Source: Chitinophaga tropicalis (GTDB taxonomy: Bacteria > Bacteroidota > Bacteroidia > Chitinophagales > Chitinophagaceae). From it: a DNA stretch of 64,000 nt. Both the position numbers and the translations under genes were made by a program. The notes below the pieces were generated by a model that was not told where the DNA came from, did not search any database, and saw only the letters and a program-made list of their open reading frames with translations. The stretch spans positions 186,001-250,000 of the forward strand of contig NZ_WRXN01000006.1 of NCBI RefSeq assembly GCF_009758205.1, given 5' to 3'. Shown piece after piece: positions 43,150-52,288 of the stretch. Within the stretch, counting starts at the first letter, position 1. Each line of letters starts with the position of its first letter.

Positions 43150-44403
43150 ATGCTAATGGGGAACAACATGCAAGTTAACGGAAAGAAAAAGGGAAAATCC
43201 TGGGGTAAAAAGCTCAACGCCTGGCTGCACCTCTGGCTGGGGCTGGTATCAGGTATCATTGTCCTGGTAGTAAGCATTACCGGCTGTATCTTCGTATTCC
43301 AGAAAGAAATATCCGAATGGGTACATCACGATATGTACTTCGTGCAACCTCAGAAAACAGCTATTTTACCTCTCAGCGTATTGCAGGAGAAAGCACAGGC
43401 GGCCCTGGGAAAAGAAACGCCTGTCCGGAACCTTATCGCTTTCAAAGAACCCAACCGTGCCTGGGAATTTATGGCATATGCCCCCGGCGATGAAAACGCA
43501 CTCACCATTTTCGGATCCGTTAAGCACTATAAAGCAGCATTCGTCAATCCATACAACGGTGAAATTACCGCTGTACACGACTTCAAAAAAGACTTCTTCG
43601 TCATCATAAAATACCTTCACTGGAGCTTACTGCTGAATACGAAATACGGTCAGCCGATAGTAGGCTGGGCTACTTTTATCTTTGTAGTACTGCTGATAAC
43701 CGGGTTGATCCTCTGGTGGCCTAAGAAATGGACAAAGAAAACACGGGAGCAGAGCTTCAGGATAAAGTGGTCCGGCAACTTTAAACGTGTGAACTACGAC
43801 CTGCACAATGTACTGGGCTTTTACAGTATGCTCCTGGCGCTGATCATCGCAATGACAGGTATGGTATGGGCCTTCAAATGGTTCCAGACCACCGTATATG
43901 TAGTTGCTTCCCGCAGTGTTACTCCGCCGAAACGCGTTACCGCTACTTCCGATACACTGGCCCTGCCACTGGCAACCGGCAATCCCCTGGATATTGCTTT
44001 TACCACTATGGCTAAAGAGCAGCCAAAAGCTAAACGCTACAGCGTCTTCTACGGACAACCCACCAAAGCTTCTCCCATTTTCATGTCTGCATATAAGAGC
44101 AAAGAGACTTATTATGACAGGGATGATTACCAGTTCGATAAATACACCGGTAAATTACTTGTACGCCAGACACCGAAGGACAAGAACGCCGGCGAAAAGA
44201 TCATTGGCATGAACTACGATATCCACGTAGGCGCCATTGCCGGACTACCGGGAAAAATATTGGCTTTCTTTGCAAGTCTGATCTGTGCCAGCTTACCGGT
44301 GACAGGGTTCCTGGTATGGTGGAATAAAGGCAAAAAAGATAAAAAGAAGAAAAACGCCGTACAGGTTGCCGAAAGAGAAAGGGCTGCCGTACTCACAGCA
44401 TAA
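43150..44403 (+). CDS. PepSY-associated membrane protein (iron-reductase-like)
   Basis: The protein has 417 residues with four membrane helices. The first is preceded by L-N-A-W-L-H-L-W-L-G-L (His in helix 1 typical of this family), a large periplasmic PepSY domain follows, then F-L-H-W-S-L-L-L-type and D-L-H-N-V-L-G-F motifs with His residues, and a last helix L-P-V-T-G-F-L-V-W-W. Such proteins probably carry haem through these His residues and are linked to ferric siderophore reduction. Two possible starts, ATG at 43150 or 43168; the second has GGGG seven bases upstream. Ordinary chromosomal gene. Confidence 0.85.
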   Translation: MLMGNNMQVNGKKKGKSWGKKLNAWLHLWLGLVSGIIVLVVSITGCIFVFQKEISEWVHHDMYFVQPQKTAILPLSVLQEKAQAALGKETPVRNLIAFKEPNRAWEFMAYAPGDENALTIFGSVKHYKAAFVNPYNGEITAVHDFKKDFFVIIKYLHWSLLLNTKYGQPIVGWATFIFVVLLITGLILWWPKKWTKKTREQSFRIKWSGNFKRVNYDLHNVLGFYSMLLALIIAMTGMVWAFKWFQTTVYVVASRSVTPPKRVTATSDTLALPLATGNPLDIAFTTMAKEQPKAKRYSVFYGQPTKASPIFMSAYKSKETYYDRDDYQFDKYTGKLLVRQTPKDKNAGEKIIGMNYDIHVGAIAGLPGKILAFFASLICASLPVTGFLVWWNKGKKDKKKKNAVQVAERERAAVLTA

Positions 44404-44510
44404 TCAACGTCTTCTTTATAGCAAAAGCGGGCTTCTGTGGACTAGTACTACGGAAGCCTTGCTGTTTATAGAAGGGAAAAAGATATCTTTAGCCATAAAT
44501 TAAATAGCCA

Positions 44511-46154
44511 ATGAAGCACCTGCGCATCCTGTTACTACTCCTCCTTATAGCTGCCGTAGCCTGCAATACCGGCCAGAAACAGCCGGCAGGGACACAAGAC
44601 TCCACCGCCATTAAAGCCATCGATTCTGCCGGGTTTATAAAGGATATCACCGTCCTGGCTTCCGACGAGTTCCAGGGACGCAAACCCTTTACCATAGGAG
44701 AAGAGAAAACGCTGGCATACCTTGAAAAACGCTTTAAGGAAATAGGATTGCAACCCGGTAATGGTAACAGCTTCCTGCAGGAAGTGCCTATGGTAGAGAT
44801 CCTCTCCAAACCCAACGGAGATATGCACTTCTATGGTAAGAACGGCGATGTTAGCCTGACCTACCTGGATCAATACGTAATAGGTACCAAACGTGTACAG
44901 GAAAAAGTAGCTGTAGATAAATCTCCGCTGGTATTTGCCGGCTTTGGGATAGTAGCGCCGGAATACAACTGGAACGACTATGAAGGCCTCGATGTAAAAG
45001 GCAAGACCGTAGTGGTAATGGTGAACGATCCCGGTTTCTATGACAGTACCCTCTTCAAAGGCAAGACCCATACCATGACCTACTACGGCCGGTGGACGTA
45101 CAAGTTCGAAGAAGCCGCCCGCCAGGGAGCTACCGGCGTGTTGATCATCCATGATATCCTTCCCGCCGCCTACGGCTGGAATGTAGTGCGCAGCGGCTGG
45201 TCAAAACCTAAACTGGATCTGCAGACGGCTGACGATAATAAATCCCGCGCAGCAATAGAAGGATGGCTCACGCTGGAATCTGCAAAGAAGATCTTCCAGC
45301 TGGCCGGTGTTCCGGAGAGCGTGATGGAACAGGCTAAACATCCTGGTTTTAAACCTGTTCCGCTGAATGTAACTACCTCAATTGTTGTAAATAACCGCAT
45401 TAAGAAGTCTGTCTCTCATAACGTAGCTGCGCTGCTGCCGGGTACTGAGAGAAAGAACGAGTACATTATCTATTCCGCTCATTGGGATCATCTGGGAGTT
45501 GGTGAAGCCATCAGGGGAGATTCTATTTACAACGGCGCTCTGGATAATGCCTCCGGCGCCGCCGCTCTCCTCCAGCTGGCCACTGCCTTCAAAAAGCTGA
45601 ATGAAGCGCCCAAACGTTCCATCCTCTTCCTCGCTTTGACTGGCGAAGAACAGGGCTTATTAGGATCGGAATACTATGCTACTCATCCCATTTACCCTCT
45701 GAAATCGACCGTAGCAGATATAAACATGGATGTGCTGAACTTCTTTGGTCGTACGAAAGACATCACCATCGTCGGACAGGGACAATCTGATCTGGATGAT
45801 TACGCTGCCCGTGCGGCAGAAAAGCAGGGACGTGTAACTGTCCGTGAAGCTAATCCTTCCGGAGGCTGGTTCTTCCGCTCAGATCACTTCAACTTTGCAA
45901 AAGTAGGTGTACCTGCACTTTACCCCGGCAGCGGTATGAGATCTGTAGCGCACGATTCCGCCTGGGCGCCTGATCATGCAGCGTTCTATGGTCGCGAGCG
46001 TTATCACTCACCGTTTGACCAGGTAGATCCTGACTGGGAGTTGTCTGGTATGGTAGAAGATACCCGCTTCTTATTCGATGTGGGAGTAACATTGGCGGGA
46101 GAAGATAAATTTCCGCAATGGAAGGAAGGGTCAGAGTTTAAATCTAAGCGATAA
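44511..46154 (+). CDS. M28-family metallopeptidase lipoprotein
   Basis: The protein has 547 residues with an SPII signal ending A-V-A-C at Cys18. Residues ~130-270 are a protease-associated (PA) insert. The co-catalytic zinc site is complete: His324 (Y-S-A-H-W-D-H), Asp345 (A-L-D-N-A-S-G), Glu379-Glu380 (G-E-E-Q-G), Asp407 (N-M-D-V) and His459 (R-S-D-H-F). M28 enzymes are aminopeptidases; this one should release N-terminal residues from peptides at the cell envelope. A strong terminator follows at 46159. Confidence 0.93.
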   Translation: MKHLRILLLLLLIAAVACNTGQKQPAGTQDSTAIKAIDSAGFIKDITVLASDEFQGRKPFTIGEEKTLAYLEKRFKEIGLQPGNGNSFLQEVPMVEILSKPNGDMHFYGKNGDVSLTYLDQYVIGTKRVQEKVAVDKSPLVFAGFGIVAPEYNWNDYEGLDVKGKTVVVMVNDPGFYDSTLFKGKTHTMTYYGRWTYKFEEAARQGATGVLIIHDILPAAYGWNVVRSGWSKPKLDLQTADDNKSRAAIEGWLTLESAKKIFQLAGVPESVMEQAKHPGFKPVPLNVTTSIVVNNRIKKSVSHNVAALLPGTERKNEYIIYSAHWDHLGVGEAIRGDSIYNGALDNASGAAALLQLATAFKKLNEAPKRSILFLALTGEEQGLLGSEYYATHPIYPLKSTVADINMDVLNFFGRTKDITIVGQGQSDLDDYAARAAEKQGRVTVREANPSGGWFFRSDHFNFAKVGVPALYPGSGMRSVAHDSAWAPDHAAFYGRERYHSPFDQVDPDWELSGMVEDTRFLFDVGVTLAGEDKFPQWKEGSEFKSKR

Positions 46155-46158
46155 CAGG

Positions 46159-46192
46159 ACATCCGGAAGCAATTACTTCCGGATGTTTTTTT
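46159..46192 (+). terminator. Terminator after M28 peptidase gene
   Basis: Perfect 11-bp stem ACATCCGGAAG/CTTCCGGATGT with a 6-base loop and a T7 run, 5 bp after the stop. Confidence 0.92.
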
Positions 46193-46200
46193 AAATAGTT

Positions 46201-46785
46201 ATGATAAAAGGAATAGATCGGCAGGAGTTTGAAGATCAACTTAAACTTACACAGGAATATTGCATACAACAGCTGCAGCATACATATAAGAACTATGCAG
46301 CGATCTTCAGATCTATCAATCCACTGGATGATAAAGGGTATACATTTAAGTTCAAATTTAAAATGCTGGATATAGTCCCTCCTGTATATGCTACTCTTGT
46401 AGAATGGGGTACACTTCCGGGTGACAATGAGCAATATTTTGATCGTCTTTTTGAAATCCAGCGGACATTCAAAATCAAGAAACGGAAGCTGTTAGATACA
46501 GGAAAAAAATATAAAGGACGGATCTTAGCTTGTAGCCTGGATGAAACATTGGTTGATGGAGCTGCCGCTTTAGCCTCTAATGGCCTACTGGACGATTACA
46601 ATTATCCTCCTATTGATACATGGTTTTATATGATCCGCCAACCTAATAAACGCATTTTATTTTCATGGATTCCGGATTATTTTACTTTTCATGTCAATAA
46701 AGGCATTGAAGTGAACCCTGAAGAATGTATCAATTGGGCAGATGTTTGGTATCCTGATGAGCCTCTTTTCAGGCCTACATATTAA
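46201..46785 (+). CDS. Unrecognised 194-residue protein
   Basis: I do not recognise the family. No signal peptide or membrane segment. The N-terminal part is helical and charged (E-F-E-D-Q-L-K-L-T-Q-E-Y), and the C-terminal half is aromatic-rich with W-F-Y-M-I-R-Q, F-S-W-I-P-D-Y-F and N-P-E-E-C-I-N-W-A-D. The acidic, aromatic make-up resembles small immunity-type or SMI1-like proteins, but this is weak. It starts just after the M28 terminator, so it has its own promoter or depends on leakage. Its stop touches a desaturase-like remnant on the other strand. Confidence 0.6.
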   Translation: MIKGIDRQEFEDQLKLTQEYCIQQLQHTYKNYAAIFRSINPLDDKGYTFKFKFKMLDIVPPVYATLVEWGTLPGDNEQYFDRLFEIQRTFKIKKRKLLDTGKKYKGRILACSLDETLVDGAAALASNGLLDDYNYPPIDTWFYMIRQPNKRILFSWIPDYFTFHVNKGIEVNPEECINWADVWYPDEPLFRPTY

Positions 46786-46850
46786 AAAGTATGCTTCTTC
46801 TCCAAGCTCCGGCAACACTTTATCAATCCTCGTCACCTCTTTTTCAATTC
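46782..46850 (-). pseudogene. 3' remnant of a fatty-acid desaturase gene
   Basis: On the minus strand it reads R-I-D-K-V-L-P-E-L followed by E-E-A-Y-F, close to the end of the intact desaturase at 48841-49623 (R-I-D-E-V-L-P-E-L-E-K-K-N-T-F-stop). At DNA level the first ~56 bases agree with 48841 onward apart from scattered changes and one extra base. Homology then stops. It suggests a duplicated or recombined gene end. The stretch on to 47046 shows no supported gene. Confidence 0.45.
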
Positions 46851-47046
46851 CCAACTTCTTTCTGATCTTAGCCATCTCGTCATTTCCTCCTCCGCTTTTC
46901 ATTCCCGGGCCCGGCTGGCCGGCTTTCTTCAATACAGGCTTCAAAGCCTTCCTCCACAAGCCGTTTCTCTATCTGATCTGCCATTTCCACTTTTCAATAC
47001 CCGGTAAATCTCCATGTGCTCTTTTCCTTATTTTAGTAATGTATGA

Positions 47047-48687
47047 TTAATTCCCTGGTACATATTCTATTACCGCTCCCGTTAATGTATTGTTTCCATT
47101 CCACGTGAGCACATTGTATACGATAAGCCCACCGGCCGTTGCAAATATCGGAGCATCTCTGTTCAGCTCAGATACAAACTCTGGTGTGCTGGCACTTGCC
47201 AGTTGTGTGTACTGTTGATTGGCATCCATTTTCCAACACTCCGGTATGACTCCAAATCTACCTCCGGCAGGACTAGTACTCGGAATATATTGGTACCCGC
47301 CGAAGAAATATGTCGTGTTATTTTTATTAATAACGGACACTCCTGTTCTTGGAGGCAATGATTGTGCAATATCAGGTTTGGACCAACTATTGTTACTGAA
47401 ATTGAGCGAAAAGTTCTCAGTCGATTCATGACTACTATTATCACCTCCGGATAAATATAACGTATTATCGTACACGTAGGCAGTCATGCTTTGTATCGAA
47501 TTAATAGCTGGTGATTGTGGGAGATTTTCCCAGTTATGCGTAACCGGATTAAAAATTACCCAATATTTGGTATACCAGTATTCAAAGAAGTTAGGTGCTC
47601 CCCCCAGTCTTATCCCACCCCCCATGTAGATCTTATTATTGTAAACTGCGGTTGACATTCTCAGGCGACCAATTGCATTGCCAAAATCAACATCGTTCAT
47701 GTTACCTATGCTTTGCCAGCTGTCAGATACCGGATCGTATTCCCAAACTTTGTCATTGGGTGTTGAACCGTCTACTACGCCTCCAAATAAATATGCTTTA
47801 TTATTAACTGTGATTGCCATAGCACTGTGTAATGGCACCGGAAATGGACTCTTCTTTTTCCACTGGTAAGTAGTTAGGTTGATCTCCCAAATAACATTGG
47901 TTGGTTGTGTTGCCGACAAGTACTTGTGTCCTCCTACAATATATCCATTATTGCCAAGTGTAAAATAAGCGGCGTTTTCAGACAGCGAGCCTTCATGCGA
48001 TGAGATCCGCCTCCAGTAACCTGGGAGAACAGGAATATCAGGAATAATAGTTTGACTATATGCGCCTTTTTTGATTGTGATCGGTGTGCCTTGGCTGTAG
48101 TCGATTGGTACAAGGAAAACAATACTTCCAGATCCAACAACAACATTTATACTATCTATCTTTTTGTCACCGACATATACTTCAAACCCTTTTGTCTGGT
48201 CATTGGGTATAGGTTCAGTGAAATAAAGTCTTAGTATGGTATTCCTGGAGATGACTGAATCTTTAAGCGGTGCTATTTGAAAGCGGGGAGGAATAACCTG
48301 TCTGGGTTGACTGTACCAGGTTTCTTTTGCTGTTGCTATAAATAGCCGAAAAGTATAATTCTTCCAACGTGACAAGTCTTTGACAGTATAGCTTATATTA
48401 ATAGAATCGCGGATACTGCCCAGAATAATTTTCTCTGGGCTGTTCACAGTAGGGATTGAATCTGTACTATACACGATGCCACAAACGGGGCTGTCTAACC
48501 AGGACGGCGCAATGATTTTACCTGCGATACGGACAGCATCATTATTTTCGATGTCAGCAGAACTTAATGTAAGTGTTGGAGGGGGCTCAACGACTGGTGG
48601 TAGGGGTGTATCCTTAACTTTCTCTTTCTTACAGCAAACCAGTAAGATAAGAGATACAATGCCCAGAATATAGCAATACGACTTCAT
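47047..48687 (-). CDS. Kelch-repeat lipoprotein
   Basis: The protein has 546 residues with an SPII signal (L-I-L-L-V-C-C). After a Pro-rich linker, residues ~40-220 look like fibronectin/IPT-type beta domains (L-R-L-Y-F-T-E-P-I-P). Residues ~225-540 form a six-bladed Kelch propeller, with blades marked by K-A-Y-L-F-G-G, K-I-Y-M-G-G-G, T-L-Y-L-S-G-G and T-Y-F-F-G-G-Y. A surface binding or adhesion role is likely; propellers of the NanM (sialic acid mutarotase) type are another option. Stand-alone gene. Confidence 0.85.
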   Translation of the reverse strand: MKSYCYILGIVSLILLVCCKKEKVKDTPLPPVVEPPPTLTLSSADIENNDAVRIAGKIIAPSWLDSPVCGIVYSTDSIPTVNSPEKIILGSIRDSINISYTVKDLSRWKNYTFRLFIATAKETWYSQPRQVIPPRFQIAPLKDSVISRNTILRLYFTEPIPNDQTKGFEVYVGDKKIDSINVVVGSGSIVFLVPIDYSQGTPITIKKGAYSQTIIPDIPVLPGYWRRISSHEGSLSENAAYFTLGNNGYIVGGHKYLSATQPTNVIWEINLTTYQWKKKSPFPVPLHSAMAITVNNKAYLFGGVVDGSTPNDKVWEYDPVSDSWQSIGNMNDVDFGNAIGRLRMSTAVYNNKIYMGGGIRLGGAPNFFEYWYTKYWVIFNPVTHNWENLPQSPAINSIQSMTAYVYDNTLYLSGGDNSSHESTENFSLNFSNNSWSKPDIAQSLPPRTGVSVINKNNTTYFFGGYQYIPSTSPAGGRFGVIPECWKMDANQQYTQLASASTPEFVSELNRDAPIFATAGGLIVYNVLTWNGNNTLTGAVIEYVPGN

Positions 48688-48840
48688 AGGTAAATCATAA
48701 ACGTTGCGTAAATGTAGCTAATTATTTCCTTGTGTGAATCTTCACTTCCTGCCCCCGTCGTTTACCTATCCTCTAAATCAACTTTCTTCTCACCATTATC
48801 TATAATGCAAAAAACCGTTTTTATTTATGAAAAGAATGTA

Positions 48841-49623
48841 TTAAAAAGTATTCTTCTTCTCCAGTTCCGGCAACACTTCATCAATTCTCTTCGCTAACTC
48901 CGGCAGCTTAATAGTTGGTACTGCAGGGAATAAGTGATGTTCAAGATGATAGAACATACTGAACGTGATCTTATTCTTCCAGCCACCCCTTTGCGTCCGT
49001 GCAAACTCAGGATGTTCTTCTGTATCATGATGCACTGTCCATACGGCAAAGAATGCCATCAGGAACTCGCCTATCACCATGACAATGATATGATACATTA
49101 AGAAAGCGATCTTAAAATAAAAGACCAGGAAAGCAAAAAGAGCTATCGCTGCAAGTTCCAGCAATACATTCCGCACATATTTCTTATTCCCTAATTGTAA
49201 AGTGACCTTATGTATCAGGAACATATGTATAGGGCCATATAAAATGGCGCCGTACCAGCTCATACCTGCTGATTTCCCTTCATAATCCTCTTCTGACAGG
49301 CAGTACTTATGATGACGGATGTGGTTGAATTTAACTGCATGTATAGATGCCATCATCAGTACACTGTTGCTGAAAAGCGTAAACCATGTAAGGAACTTGT
49401 TTGTACCCAATGAATTATGGAAGCCATTGTGTACTTGTCTTAACCCTGTCAGGAAAAAGAATGCGGAAAAAGGCAATGCCAGGATGTAATAGCCGAAGTA
49501 GGCTAAAGTCCAGGAGGTTAATGCCCAGGGGATAGTAAGGTTGTTCTCAATGAGCATTTCTTTCAGGGAAAGGTGTTTTAAGTCTTTCCAGTAGACTTTC
49601 TGAAGGATTTCGGTGTGAGTCAT
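48841..49623 (-). CDS. Membrane fatty-acid desaturase/ketolase family protein
   Basis: The protein has 260 residues with four membrane segments. Di-iron His boxes are H65-x3-H69 (V-H-N-G-F-H), H101-x2-H104-H105 (F-N-H-I-R-H-H) and H226-x2-H229-H230 (F-Y-H-L-E-H-H), plus H198-H199. It belongs to the short fatty-acid desaturase superfamily, which also contains beta-carotene ketolases; the substrate is not clear. It acts in the inner membrane with O2. No carotenoid genes are nearby. Confidence 0.87.
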   Translation of the reverse strand: MTHTEILQKVYWKDLKHLSLKEMLIENNLTIPWALTSWTLAYFGYYILALPFSAFFFLTGLRQVHNGFHNSLGTNKFLTWFTLFSNSVLMMASIHAVKFNHIRHHKYCLSEEDYEGKSAGMSWYGAILYGPIHMFLIHKVTLQLGNKKYVRNVLLELAAIALFAFLVFYFKIAFLMYHIIVMVIGEFLMAFFAVWTVHHDTEEHPEFARTQRGGWKNKITFSMFYHLEHHLFPAVPTIKLPELAKRIDEVLPELEKKNTF

Positions 49624-49804
49624 ATGGATAGATTGTAAGGCTGATTAAAGGTAGGACAGGGGCGAAAAATGAAAAATGAGATAAGTCAGGTTTGGGACGG
49701 AATAGGAAAATGTTACACTTACAAAATTAGGGTACTTATTAATGAGGGAAACACAAAGATCCCATTTGTCTTCATTTATATTATTTAGAACGCTAAAAAA
49801 GAGT

Positions 49805-50020
49805 ATGAGATCCTATAAGAAGATTGAAAAACAATACAAATCCGAAGAAATTGCTGAATCGTTTGTATTTAGCGGAAATACTAAAGGACGATCTGAAAGA
49901 TTAGTAGCTTTTCAGCAGTTTCGTAGTCAAGCTAATGCTAATGCGAAACAATCAGAAAAAGACAAGGTCATTGCGCAATTACTTCAACTGAAATTCCTGA
50001 TTGAAGATTATATTAAATGA
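49805..50020 (+). CDS. Small unrecognised protein, 71 aa
   Basis: Starting at the ATG at 49805 the product is 71 residues of charged helical sequence (Y-K-K-I-E-K-Q-Y-K-S-E-E-I-A-E-S-F, then Q-S-E-K-D-K-V-I-A-Q-L-L-Q-L-K-F). An upstream ATG (49742) would add 21 residues including a hydrophobic stretch. Similar short proteins are often antitoxin-like, but no toxin gene is adjacent. Alone between a desaturase and a broken gene. Confidence 0.5.
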   Translation: MRSYKKIEKQYKSEEIAESFVFSGNTKGRSERLVAFQQFRSQANANAKQSEKDKVIAQLLQLKFLIEDYIK

Positions 50021-50107
50021 AATCAGTACATCCACACAGTTAGGCTATTGTTAACAGGAAGATAGTGGGCCAGCTTAACAGTAATGATTCACCGAAGGTA
50101 CATAATA

Positions 50108-50514
50108 TTAAGTAGGTAAGTTTAAGCCAGCTTTTATCTTGGCTACTAGCTTGCTGACACTTGCACCATATCTTGCACTTTCCATGTGACAATACAGACC
50201 TTCTTCAAAATCAGGATGCTCAAGGATGGGAGCAAGTTCGTCCATAAGATACTTCCGCACGGATTCCGGACCATTTGATAACTGTTCATCAAAGTCTTTA
50301 CAATTTTCAAAAACATAGACCATATCCTCGAAGTCGCGGCTTGTACGTAAATCCCCACCTCTTGATTTATGGGCTTCCCATTTAGTAGCCAGAAAATAAG
50401 GGCTTTTTGGGTTGAATACAAAGAAACCGTAGCTCCACCGACAAAAACATAAGGATGATCAAGTCCCTTCAAAGATTGAGCAACAGCTTTGATCCGTATA
50501 ATATTCTCATGCAT
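50108..50514 (-). pseudogene. Nucleotidyltransferase (AbiEii-like) broken by internal deletion and frameshift
   Basis: The 5' part reads V-A-Q-S-L-K-G-L then V-F-V-G-G-A-T-V-S-L-Y, the start of a nucleotidyltransferase. Soon after, a shift of frame (near 50400) leads into S-P-Y-F-L-A-T-K-W-E-A, then R-G-G-D-L-R-T-S-R-D-F-E-D-M-V-Y-V-F, the C-terminal core of the same family (A-T-K-x-E-A, S-x-D-x-E-D). The middle with the acidic catalytic residues is missing. The upstream gene overlaps it by 8 bp and is intact. Confidence 0.75.
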
Positions 50515-51037
50515 GGTGAATGCTAAATTTGTCTTTCAATAGTTTAAGTGCAATTTCCTTTTCCCTGACTTTACCCAGGCGCATAACATCGACCAGCGAT
50601 AGTAATTCATATAGTATAGGATCTTTCAAAGCTGCTTGAACCGCATTGGGATACAATGGACTTATTGTTTCTCCTCTCACATTTCCTTCTGGATATTGCC
50701 AAACCACCATCTCGTCATGTTGATTGGTCATAAGGTATGAAGACATGAGAGGAGACGAAAAAGCAGTGGGTATCCCAATTGCGATAGCCCCCCTTATCGC
50801 GGGAAATACCCGTGGCAATCCGTATTGAATAAATTCCAGAAAGGCCTTCCGCATAACCTTTCTTTTTGAAGGATCTAATAACTCTGCTAATGCTGATCGT
50901 TGTAGAGAATAGCTCACTTCTGCAGGGCTTAGGAATAGATCTTCAGCGATAGCTTTATTCATCCAGTTCGGATCAGATATCAGTATTTTCAACAGGACCG
51001 CTATGTCTTGCGGCCGCATTCCATTATGTTGATTCAT
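50507..51037 (-). CDS. Helix-turn-helix partner of the broken nucleotidyltransferase
   Basis: The protein has 176 residues. The N-terminal part (N-K-A-I-A-E-D-L-F-L-S-P-A-E-V-S-Y-S-L-Q-R-S) is a winged-helix pattern, and the rest has no named domain. It overlaps the nucleotidyltransferase remnant by 8 bp, as in two-gene modules where a winged-helix protein controls a nucleotidyltransferase toxin (AbiE-like type IV). A 40-bp inverted repeat 18 bp upstream of its start fits an autoregulatory operator. With the partner broken, it may now be an orphan antitoxin or repressor. Confidence 0.65.
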   Translation of the reverse strand: MNQHNGMRPQDIAVLLKILISDPNWMNKAIAEDLFLSPAEVSYSLQRSALAELLDPSKRKVMRKAFLEFIQYGLPRVFPAIRGAIAIGIPTAFSSPLMSSYLMTNQHDEMVVWQYPEGNVRGETISPLYPNAVQAALKDPILYELLSLVDVMRLGKVREKEIALKLLKDKFSIHHA

Positions 51038-51054
51038 ATTAGAAAGATACTAAT

Positions 51055-51094
51055 AATTCACGATTCATGATTCATGATTCATGAATCGTGAATT
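51055..51094. promoter_or_regulatory. 40-bp inverted repeat, candidate operator
   Basis: Arms of 16 bp (AATTCACGATTCATGA and its complement) around 8 bases, containing three direct GATTCAT units. It lies 18 bp before the start of the helix-turn-helix gene at 51037, the right place for autorepression. As a hairpin it lacks a T-run, so a terminator is less likely. Confidence 0.65.
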
Positions 51095-51196
51095 GATAAA
51101 TTTGAATATAATTGATTATCAATTAATTATTGAAATTTATCCTATTGACTTTCCTGGAAATTGTCAGCCTTGCTACAAGTCGTCAACTTTTATTAA

Positions 51197-51229
51197 GAAA
51201 ATCCCGCTTCCCAAAAAGGCGGGATTTTT
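51197..51229 (+). terminator. Rho-independent terminator
   Basis: AAAATCCCGC/GCGGGATTTT stem with a 12-base loop and T5. It stands upstream of the EndoH-like gene without an obvious gene ending into it, so it may be an attenuator in that gene's leader or a relic of a lost gene. Confidence 0.8.
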
Positions 51230-51308
51230 GCATTACCCTCCCTGAAACCCAAACATTGCGGTAATTCCACGTTTGCACTAATAATCCTAACTATTAAAAC
51301 CACGTACA

Positions 51309-52232
51309 ATGAAACTGAAACCCATCATGCATACCTCTCTTGCATTACTTCTCATCACCTCCTGTCAAAAAAAAGAAGAAACTTTACCCACTACAGAATC
51401 AACAAACGTATCTCCCAACGCTGTCACTAAAAGCGGAGGCAAATCTGTCTGTTATGTAGAAGTAAACAGCAACAGTTTATTAAACACCGGTAAATACACC
51501 CTTACTACCGGCGGACAACAACTCTTCGACATTGCCATCATTTTCGCAGCTAACATCAATTACAACACTACTACACAAAAAGCGGTACTATACAACAATC
51601 CGAATGTAAGGAACGTACTGGTGAATAGAAACACGCAGGTAGTACCCTTGCAGAATAAAGGCATGAAAGTATTGCTGTCAATACTCGGCAACCACCAGGG
51701 TGCTGGCTTCTGCAATTTCACCAGCAGAGCATCTGCAAAAGCGTTTGCACAGCAGCTGGTAGATACTGTGAACTATTACAGCCTGGACGGAATAGACTTT
51801 GACGATGAATATGCAGACTATGGAAATAATGGTACCGGTCAGCCAAATGATAGCTCGTTTGTATTGCTGGTAGATGAATTGAGAAAACTCATGCCGGCAA
51901 AGATCATCTCGTTCTATTACTACGGACCAGCTGCCTCAAGACTTTCATATGGCGGAAAGAGAGTAGGCGATCTGATAGATTACAGCTGGAACGCAATTTA
52001 TGGAACATATTCAGTACCCAACGTAGCCGGACTGACAAAGAGCGAACTGGCCCCGGCAGCAGTGAATATAGCATCCACCAGTCAGAGCACAGCCAATTCA
52101 TTAGCTACGCAGACAAAAAACAACGGCTATGGCGTATACCTCTGGTACAACCTGGGAAGCACAAATAAAGCTACATTCTTCTCCGGAGTATCAAATATTC
52201 TCTACGGAAGCAGTGTGACATATACGCCGTGA
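51309..52232 (+). CDS. GH18 endo-beta-N-acetylglucosaminidase (EndoH/EndoF-like) lipoprotein
   Basis: The protein has 307 residues with an SPII signal ending I-T-S-C at Cys19. The GH18 active-site strand is L-D160-G-I-D163-F-D165-D166-E167-Y, with Glu167 as the proton donor; D-F-D-D-E-Y is the form seen in EndoH-type enzymes that cut between the two GlcNAc residues of N-glycans. F-Y-Y-Y-G-P-A-A follows as the next barrel strand. It should act at the cell surface on high-mannose glycoproteins. No SusCD pair is adjacent. Confidence 0.88.
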   Translation: MKLKPIMHTSLALLLITSCQKKEETLPTTESTNVSPNAVTKSGGKSVCYVEVNSNSLLNTGKYTLTTGGQQLFDIAIIFAANINYNTTTQKAVLYNNPNVRNVLVNRNTQVVPLQNKGMKVLLSILGNHQGAGFCNFTSRASAKAFAQQLVDTVNYYSLDGIDFDDEYADYGNNGTGQPNDSSFVLLVDELRKLMPAKIISFYYYGPAASRLSYGGKRVGDLIDYSWNAIYGTYSVPNVAGLTKSELAPAAVNIASTSQSTANSLATQTKNNGYGVYLWYNLGSTNKATFFSGVSNILYGSSVTYTP

Positions 52233-52248
52233 AAATAAGATAATATCG

Positions 52249-52288
52249 CAGGACCATGAGCGCGCAATAAGTGGACGGCATGGTCCTG
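52249..52288. terminator. Bidirectional terminator between EndoH-like and DinB genes
   Basis: CAGGACCATG/CATGGTCCTG 10-bp stem with a 20-base loop, placed exactly between two convergent genes. No long T-run. Confidence 0.55.

Noticed and set aside
51055..51094. GATTCAT repeats as a mini CRISPR or phase-variable tract
   Set aside because: Only three 7-bp units inside a single perfect inverted repeat upstream of a helix-turn-helix gene; an operator explains it better.
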